Shown piece by piece: positions 7,231-10,886 of a DNA stretch of 10,886 bases. Both the position numbers and the translations under genes were made by a program. The notes under the pieces are model-generated. The model saw only the letters and a program-made list of their open reading frames with translations, did not search any database and was not told the DNA's origin. How positions within the stretch are numbered: position 1 is the first letter of the stretch; the number at the start of each line of letters is the position of its first letter. The stretch spans positions 1 to 10,886 of the forward strand of contig JALSPE010000094.1 of the NCBI GenBank assembly GCA_026986085.1, given 5' to 3'. The stretch comes from Campylobacteraceae bacterium. Lineage in GTDB: Bacteria; Campylobacterota; Campylobacteria; Campylobacterales; Sulfurovaceae.

Positions 7231-7473
7231 TTGAAAGCAGTTGTAAATGTATTTTTAAAAGAGGGTGTATTAGACCCACAAGGAAAAGCTACAAGACACG
7301 CACTTGGTTCACTTGGCTTTAATAATGTAAACGAAGTTAGAATTGGTAAGCAAATTGTGATTGACTTGGGTGCTTCAAGCAAAGAAGAGGCACTAAAAGA
7401 GGTAGAGAAAATGAGTGAAACTCTACTCGCAAATACAGTTATTGAAGATTACAATATAGAGATTATAGAATGA
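7231..7473 (+). CDS. purS: Phosphoribosylformylglycinamidine synthase subunit PurS
   Basis: PurS is the small bridging subunit of the three-part FGAR amidotransferase (PurL-PurQ-PurS) found where PurL is the short form. It is thought to help pass ammonia from PurQ to PurL. The 80-residue protein matches the family in length and layout: KAVVNVFLKEGVLDPQGKA (2-20), then HALGSLGF (23-30), VNEVRIGK (33-40) and a final NTVIEDYNIEII (68-79). It starts at TTG and ends by overlapping purQ by 4 bases (ATGA), a classic coupled junction that should keep PurS and PurQ in step. purL is outside the window. Confidence 0.95.
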   Translation: MKAVVNVFLKEGVLDPQGKATRHALGSLGFNNVNEVRIGKQIVIDLGASSKEEALKEVEKMSETLLANTVIEDYNIEIIE

Positions 7474-8141
7474 AAAAAGCAGTTGTTTTAAGATTTCCAG
7501 GAACTAATTGCGAGTTCGATACAGACTATGCCCTAAAAAAACTTGGCTTTGATGTAGAAGTAGTTTGGCATAAAGAAGAGAAACTTCCTGAATGTGATTT
7601 AGTAGTAGTGCCAGGTGGATTTAGCTATGGCGACTACCTTCGCTCTGGCTCAATTGCAAGATTTTCCCCAATTATGAATGCAGTAACTAAGTTTGCAAAC
7701 AAGGGTGGATATGTTCTTGGTATATGCAACGGCTTCCAAATACTTACAGAAGCAGGACTGCTCCCAGGTGCATTAAAGAGAAATAACTCTTTACATTTTA
7801 TATCTAAGTTTCAACATATAAAAGTAATAAATAATGACAACAAATTTTTACAAAAGTGCGAAGTTGGAGAAGTTTTAAATATTCCAGTAGCTCACGCAGA
7901 TGGAAACTACTATATAGATGATGAGGGTTTAGAAAAACTAAAAGCAAATAACCAAATTTTAATACAATACTGTGAAGAGAATGGACAAAGAGTAGTGCTT
8001 AATGGCTCTGTAGAATCAATTGGTGGTGTTTGTAACGAAAATAAAAATGTATTTGGCTTAATGCCACACCCTGAGAGAGCAATCGAATTGGCTCTTGGCT
8101 CAATTGATGGAATTAAAATGTTAGAGGGCTTTAAGGCTTGA
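7470..8141 (+). CDS. purQ: Phosphoribosylformylglycinamidine synthase subunit PurQ (glutaminase)
   Basis: PurQ is the class I glutamine amidotransferase subunit of FGAR amidotransferase; it releases ammonia from glutamine for PurL. The 223 residues show RFPGTNCEFD (8-17), VVVPGGFSYGDYLRSG (45-60), the nucleophile elbow GICNGFQ with Cys86 (84-90), PVAHADGNY (139-147) and LMPHPER (197-203) with His200 and Glu202, so the Cys-His-Glu triad is complete. The ATG overlaps the purS stop, and the gene's own TGA overlaps the TTG start of the next gene by 4 bases. Confidence 0.97.
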   Translation: MKKAVVLRFPGTNCEFDTDYALKKLGFDVEVVWHKEEKLPECDLVVVPGGFSYGDYLRSGSIARFSPIMNAVTKFANKGGYVLGICNGFQILTEAGLLPGALKRNNSLHFISKFQHIKVINNDNKFLQKCEVGEVLNIPVAHADGNYYIDDEGLEKLKANNQILIQYCEENGQRVVLNGSVESIGGVCNENKNVFGLMPHPERAIELALGSIDGIKMLEGFKA

Positions 8142-9190
8142 AAGAATATTTAGTATGGTTAAAAGCAACCTTATTACTTATACTTTTAACAAGTTTTATA
8201 AGTGCATCAAATGCACCATTTAGCTATAGCTATACACCCAAATTTGTATATAAAAATCAAGTTTTTCCAGTTACAATATTGGTAAAACATTATGAAAAAA
8301 ACAATCCTCCTCACTTTGAATTTGATATGCTAGGAGAAGTTCAACCAATAGATAATAGAGCAACTAAATTAATAAATAGAGATGAAGCCTTTTTTACATT
8401 TTATTTTAAAGCAGACGGATTTAGCAATTCAATATTAATTCCTCAACTATCCATTTGGACAAAAAACTACACATACACTTTGCATCCAAAAAAGATAGAT
8501 ATAAAAAGATTAGATACCTCAAAAGCCAAAAATTTCTCAAATCTACTTGCTTCTAATTTAAAAATCAATGGTATAAAAATAGACCCTTACGACTCTGAAA
8601 ATTCACTTGTAACTCTTAGATTAGAAGCAACAGAAGCAAATTTAGAAGATATAAAACTACCAAATGTTACCGATGATGGAATAGAAAATATAAAAAGAGA
8701 TGGAGCAAGAGTTAGAGCAAACTACTACTTTATTACCCCTTCATCTCAATCAAATATATCATTTAGCTACTACAATTTAATAAAAAATAGATTTATAACA
8801 AAAGATATATCTACATCTATTAAAGATGGCTACTCACAAGATATTAAACTCTCTCCTCAAGATTTAACTTTTGATAAGTTAAAAAAGTATATCACTTTTG
8901 GAGCAATTGCCATTCTTCTAATACTTTTGATTTTAACAAGAGATACTTTATATCTTATACTCTCTATAGCTCTAATTGCTGTTGCAATATATCTATATAT
9001 AAATAAGAAGAGTATATGCATTCAAGAGGGGGCTTCTGTATATATATTACCAACTCAAAACAGTAATATAAGCCAAGAGTTTAACTCGCAAGTAAATACT
9101 ACACTAATAAGAAAATATAAAAACTTTAATAAAGTAGAGTATAAAAATATAAGAGGATGGGTAAAAGATGAAGATTTATGCAAAGATTAG
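8138..9190 (+). CDS. Signal-peptide membrane protein with C-terminal SH3-like domain, function unknown
   Basis: This 350-residue envelope protein is not assigned a function. It has an N-terminal signal peptide (hydrophobic about 5-22, possible cut after ISA or SNA, 23-26), a region of about 220 residues rich in beta-type sequence, two closely spaced hydrophobic helices (about 251-267 and 270-288), and a C-terminal stretch (about 292-348) that reads like a bacterial SH3 domain, ending with RGWVKDEDL. If the helices form a hairpin, both the large domain and the SH3-like tail face the periplasm. The beta region loosely recalls BatD-type proteins, but this is weak. The start is TTG at 8138, overlapping the purQ stop, with AGAGGG at 8123-8128; no alternative start precedes the signal peptide. 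From memory, C. jejuni has a putative periplasmic protein (Cj0515) in this place. The end overlaps plsC by 23 bases. Confidence 0.8.
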   Translation: MKEYLVWLKATLLLILLTSFISASNAPFSYSYTPKFVYKNQVFPVTILVKHYEKNNPPHFEFDMLGEVQPIDNRATKLINRDEAFFTFYFKADGFSNSILIPQLSIWTKNYTYTLHPKKIDIKRLDTSKAKNFSNLLASNLKINGIKIDPYDSENSLVTLRLEATEANLEDIKLPNVTDDGIENIKRDGARVRANYYFITPSSQSNISFSYYNLIKNRFITKDISTSIKDGYSQDIKLSPQDLTFDKLKKYITFGAIAILLILLILTRDTLYLILSIALIAVAIYLYINKKSICIQEGASVYILPTQNSNISQEFNSQVNTTLIRKYKNFNKVEYKNIRGWVKDEDLCKD

Positions 9191-9878
9191 ATTCTACTGG
9201 GGTGCATTTACAATATCAACTATAGTTGCTGCTGTAATGATTCCACTAATTACACTTTTCCCTAAATACAAAGGTATAATAATGCACAAATTAAATAGAG
9301 TAATACTCTTTTTAATGGGCTCTAGTGTAAAGGTATATGGGAAAAGAGATAAAGAGGCAAATCTATTTATAATGAATCACCAAGGTATTATGGATATAAT
9401 AGCAGTTGAAGCAGCAGAGAATACTCACTTTAGATGGGTAGCAAAAAAAGAGTTATTTCAGACACCTTGGTTTGGATATCTGCTTAAAAATGGAGATATG
9501 ATAGAGGTAGATAGAGATAATAAAGCTGGTTTAGTTAAACTTTTAAAAGATGCCAAAGAGTCTATAGAGATAAAAAATAGAGCTGTTGCAATCTTTCCTG
9601 AAGGAACAAGAGCAAAAGATCAAAAATTAATTCCATTTAAAGCTGGAACAAAACTGGTTGCCAAAAAATTAAATATGAGAGTTCAACCAATAGTAATTGT
9701 TGGAAGCAAATATGTATTAAATGAACACAATAAAACAGGACACAGTGGAGTCATAGAGCTTCACTACCTTGATGCATTCAATGTAAAAGATGCATCTAAA
9801 GATTGGTATGAAGAGGTGCAACAAAAGATGCAAAAGTATATAGATAAATTAAAAGAGTCAAGAGGAATACAGAGATAG
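9168..9878 (+). CDS. plsC: 1-acyl-sn-glycerol-3-phosphate acyltransferase (PlsC family)
   Basis: This enzyme family makes phosphatidic acid from lysophosphatidic acid and acyl-ACP or acyl-CoA at the inner membrane. The 236-residue length is typical. An N-terminal hydrophobic helix spans about 11-31. The acyltransferase blocks follow: NHQGIMD (70-76) gives the catalytic HX4D (His71, Asp76), GDMIEVDRDN (109-118) is block II, FPEGTR (143-148) is block III, and VQPIVIVG (172-179) is block IV. The ATG at 9168 lies 23 bases inside the preceding gene, in another frame, with AGAGGA at 9152-9157 as its likely ribosome binding site. The next gene begins on the base after its stop. A relative acting on another acyl acceptor cannot be excluded, but the gene order matches plsC in C. 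jejuni as I recall it. Confidence 0.92.
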   Translation: MKIYAKIRFYWGAFTISTIVAAVMIPLITLFPKYKGIIMHKLNRVILFLMGSSVKVYGKRDKEANLFIMNHQGIMDIIAVEAAENTHFRWVAKKELFQTPWFGYLLKNGDMIEVDRDNKAGLVKLLKDAKESIEIKNRAVAIFPEGTRAKDQKLIPFKAGTKLVAKKLNMRVQPIVIVGSKYVLNEHNKTGHSGVIELHYLDAFNVKDASKDWYEEVQQKMQKYIDKLKESRGIQR

Positions 9879-10460
9879 ATGATAATTAGAAAAGAGTTTA
9901 AATTTGAAAATGCGCATATTGTTAGAGAGTGTTCAACTCAAAGATGCAGCCAAAATATACATGGACACTCATATGTAATTGAAGTTCTACTGGAGTCTAA
10001 CTACCTAGATAATGGACAGATGGTTTATGATTTTGGATTAACTAAACTTTATATAAAAGAGTTTATAGACTCATTTGACCATGCAATTACTCTTTGGGGT
10101 GGAGATAGTAAAGAGTATATTAAAGATATGAAAAAACACTCTCAAAGATGGATAGAGCTACCTGTTAGCCCATCAGCAGAACAATTTAGCAGAATCTTTT
10201 TTGTTGTTATTGATAAAATATTAAATTTAAGCACAATGAATAACTCTGAAAAAGAGGTAAAATTAAACTCTATAATTGTTCACGAAACAAAAACAGGATA
10301 TGCCCAGTGCTTCAGAGTTGATGCTTACTCTAAATTAATGGGAGAGATAGATATAAATGATATAAAATTTTCAAAACAGATTGAGAACGAATGGAGCAAA
10401 AAAGAGTTTTGGAACAATATTTTAAGTAACAAAGAGTTAATTACTCCTAAACAAGTATAA
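9879..10460 (+). CDS. QueD / 6-pyruvoyltetrahydropterin synthase family protein
   Basis: The family converts dihydroneopterin triphosphate; bacterial QueD makes 6-carboxytetrahydropterin for queuosine and other 7-deazaguanines. Zinc ligands are His13 (NAH), His28 and His30 (HGHSY). Asp67-His68 (FDHAI) and Glu136 (HETKTGYAQC) match catalytic residues of E. coli QueD (Asp70-His71 and Glu110). Cys23 precedes the first HGH histidine by five positions (CSQNIHGH), against four in E. coli (CGRLHGH). At 193 residues it is much longer than the roughly 120 of E. coli QueD, with an insert at about 74-95 and a charged, Trp-containing C-terminal extension after about 150. No other queuosine gene is in the window. 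The ATG directly follows the plsC stop with GAGG at 9862-9865 upstream. QueD function is the best guess; another T-fold pterin activity is possible. Confidence 0.82.
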   Translation: MIIRKEFKFENAHIVRECSTQRCSQNIHGHSYVIEVLLESNYLDNGQMVYDFGLTKLYIKEFIDSFDHAITLWGGDSKEYIKDMKKHSQRWIELPVSPSAEQFSRIFFVVIDKILNLSTMNNSEKEVKLNSIIVHETKTGYAQCFRVDAYSKLMGEIDINDIKFSKQIENEWSKKEFWNNILSNKELITPKQV

Positions 10461-10466
10461 ATTTTA

Positions 10467-10475
10467 TGCTATAAT
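10467..10475 (+). promoter_or_regulatory. Extended -10 promoter of first lipoprotein gene
   Basis: TGCTATAAT at 10467-10475 is a perfect extended -10 (TGn plus TATAAT), starting 7 bases after the stop of the preceding gene. Transcription would begin near 10482. There is no recognisable -35, as is common in Campylobacterota. Loose AT-only inverted arms (AATTTTA 10460-10466 and TAAAATT 10483-10489) flank it and may be chance. Confidence 0.75.
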
Positions 10476-10505
10476 AACTCTCTAAAATTATATAAAGGAG
10501 TTTTT

Positions 10506-10694
10506 ATGAAAAAAACATTACTAATATTGACAGTAATATCAGCAACAATTGCGCTGAATGCTTGTTCTAAAGAGTCAAAAAACAACCAAACTAAAACAGA
10601 GGTAAAAGTTCCAGCACCTTCACCATCTAAAGAGAGTAATGTGAAAACAAATATGGATAAAGATAACAAAACACCAAAAAGGGCTGTATATTAA
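10506..10694 (+). CDS. Small lipoprotein, function unknown
   Basis: This 62-residue precursor has a lipoprotein signal: MKK, a hydrophobic stretch (5-16) and a lipobox LNAC with Cys20 as the lipidated residue. The mature part is about 43 residues, rich in Lys, Ser, Asn, Thr and Pro, with no Cys beyond the first and no recognisable domain. The strong ribosome binding site AAAGGAG at 10494-10500 is 5 bases before the ATG, and the gene has its own extended -10 promoter, so it is probably well expressed and independent of the operon upstream. A second lipoprotein gene with the same leader plan follows. Confidence 0.75.
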   Translation: MKKTLLILTVISATIALNACSKESKNNQTKTEVKVPAPSPSKESNVKTNMDKDNKTPKRAVY

Positions 10695-10759
10695 TTTATA
10701 AATAATATCTAATTAGAGATTTTTCTGAATTTTTGATATATTTAACAATTAATTCACGC

Positions 10760-10785
10760 TATTATGATATAATAAAATCATAATA
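10760..10785. repeat. 9-bp inverted repeat over promoter, possible operator
   Basis: TATTATGAT at 10760-10768 and ATCATAATA at 10777-10785 are perfect complements separated by 8 bases. The dyad covers the -10 and the expected transcription start near 10780. A repressor bound here would block the promoter. The AT-rich composition makes chance dyads more likely, so the role is uncertain. Confidence 0.55.
10765..10773 (+). promoter_or_regulatory. Extended -10 promoter of second lipoprotein gene
   Basis: TGATATAAT at 10765-10773 is a perfect extended -10, ending 34 bases before the ATG (30 bases for the first lipoprotein gene). It lies largely within the 9-bp inverted repeat at 10760-10785. Confidence 0.75.
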
Positions 10786-10807
10786 AAAATTTAATAAAGG
10801 GGTTTTA

Positions 10808-10886
10808 ATGAAAAAACTTGTAATTATATCTGTAGCAACTGTTGCAGTATTAACATTTAGCGGATGTGGAAATAGTTCTAAAGAAG
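10808..10886 (+). CDS. Second lipoprotein, 5' part only
   Basis: Twenty-six residues are visible before the window ends. They form a lipoprotein signal: MKKLV, a hydrophobic core and the lipobox FSGC with Cys20, followed by GNSSKE. AAAGGGG at 10796-10802 is a strong ribosome binding site 5 bases before the ATG. MKK start, Cys at position 20 and a Ser-Lys-Glu soon after match the first lipoprotein, but signal peptides converge easily, so a paralogous pair is only suggested. The mature protein is outside the window. Confidence 0.75.
   Translation, partial: MKKLVIISVATVAVLTFSGCGNSSKE

Larger units (their letters stand above)
10695..10807. other. Leader region of second lipoprotein gene
   Basis: No gene lies in this AT-rich gap. 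A 10-bp palindrome TCTAATTAGA at 10708-10717 followed by T-rich sequence is a weak candidate terminator for the first lipoprotein gene. The promoter and dyad of the second lie at 10760-10785. Confidence 0.4.

Noticed and set aside
8155..8157. ATG as start of the SH3-tailed membrane protein
   Set aside because: It is not in the frame of the protein; the TTG at 8138 is needed to keep the signal peptide.

Overview
The window is AT-rich, densely coded DNA that most resembles a Campylobacterota chromosome (Sulfurimonas-, Arcobacter- or Campylobacter-like). The grounds are base composition, Lys/Asn/Ile-rich proteins and gene order. As I recall it, clpB divergent from a ctp protease gene that is followed by purC-purS-purQ, a periplasmic/membrane protein and plsC is also the order around Cj0509c-Cj0516 in Campylobacter jejuni. 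The genus cannot be fixed from this window.

Left part (1-2312): the 3' end of a NarK/NasA-type nitrate/nitrite transporter, then about 305 bp without a gene, then a PP2C phosphatase fused to a Ser/Thr kinase with a C-terminal membrane anchor. The intergenic stretch holds a heptamer tandem repeat and several palindromes. A kinase gene beside a nitrate transporter recalls the nasA-kinase-nirBD locus of Pseudomonas, so a role in nitrate assimilation is the best guess for the fusion protein.

Middle (2421-5165): clpB on the minus strand, convergent with the kinase gene and divergent from ctp. The 147-bp clpB/ctp gap must hold both promoters and contains a short direct repeat and a small dyad.

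Operon (5166-10460): seven plus-strand genes with junctions between a 3-bp gap and a 23-bp overlap: ctp (periplasmic S41 protease), purC, purS and purQ (purine synthesis), a signal-peptide membrane protein with an SH3-like C-terminus, a plsC-type acyltransferase and a QueD/6-pyruvoyltetrahydropterin synthase family enzyme. Three of the seven start at GTG or TTG, each placed next to or overlapping the upstream stop, which suggests translational coupling. purC acts on CAIR; PurS and PurQ are subunits of the FGAR amidotransferase, whose large subunit PurL is not in the window.

Right end (10461-10886): two small tandem lipoprotein genes, the second cut by the window edge. Each has its own extended -10 promoter and a similar leader length. 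The second promoter lies inside a perfect 9-bp dyad.

I see no tRNA, rRNA, CRISPR array, insertion sequence or phage gene. Most of the window is conserved housekeeping DNA. The less ordinary parts are the phosphatase-kinase fusion, the repeat mosaic before it, the SH3-tailed membrane protein, the variant QueD-like enzyme and the paired lipoproteins.
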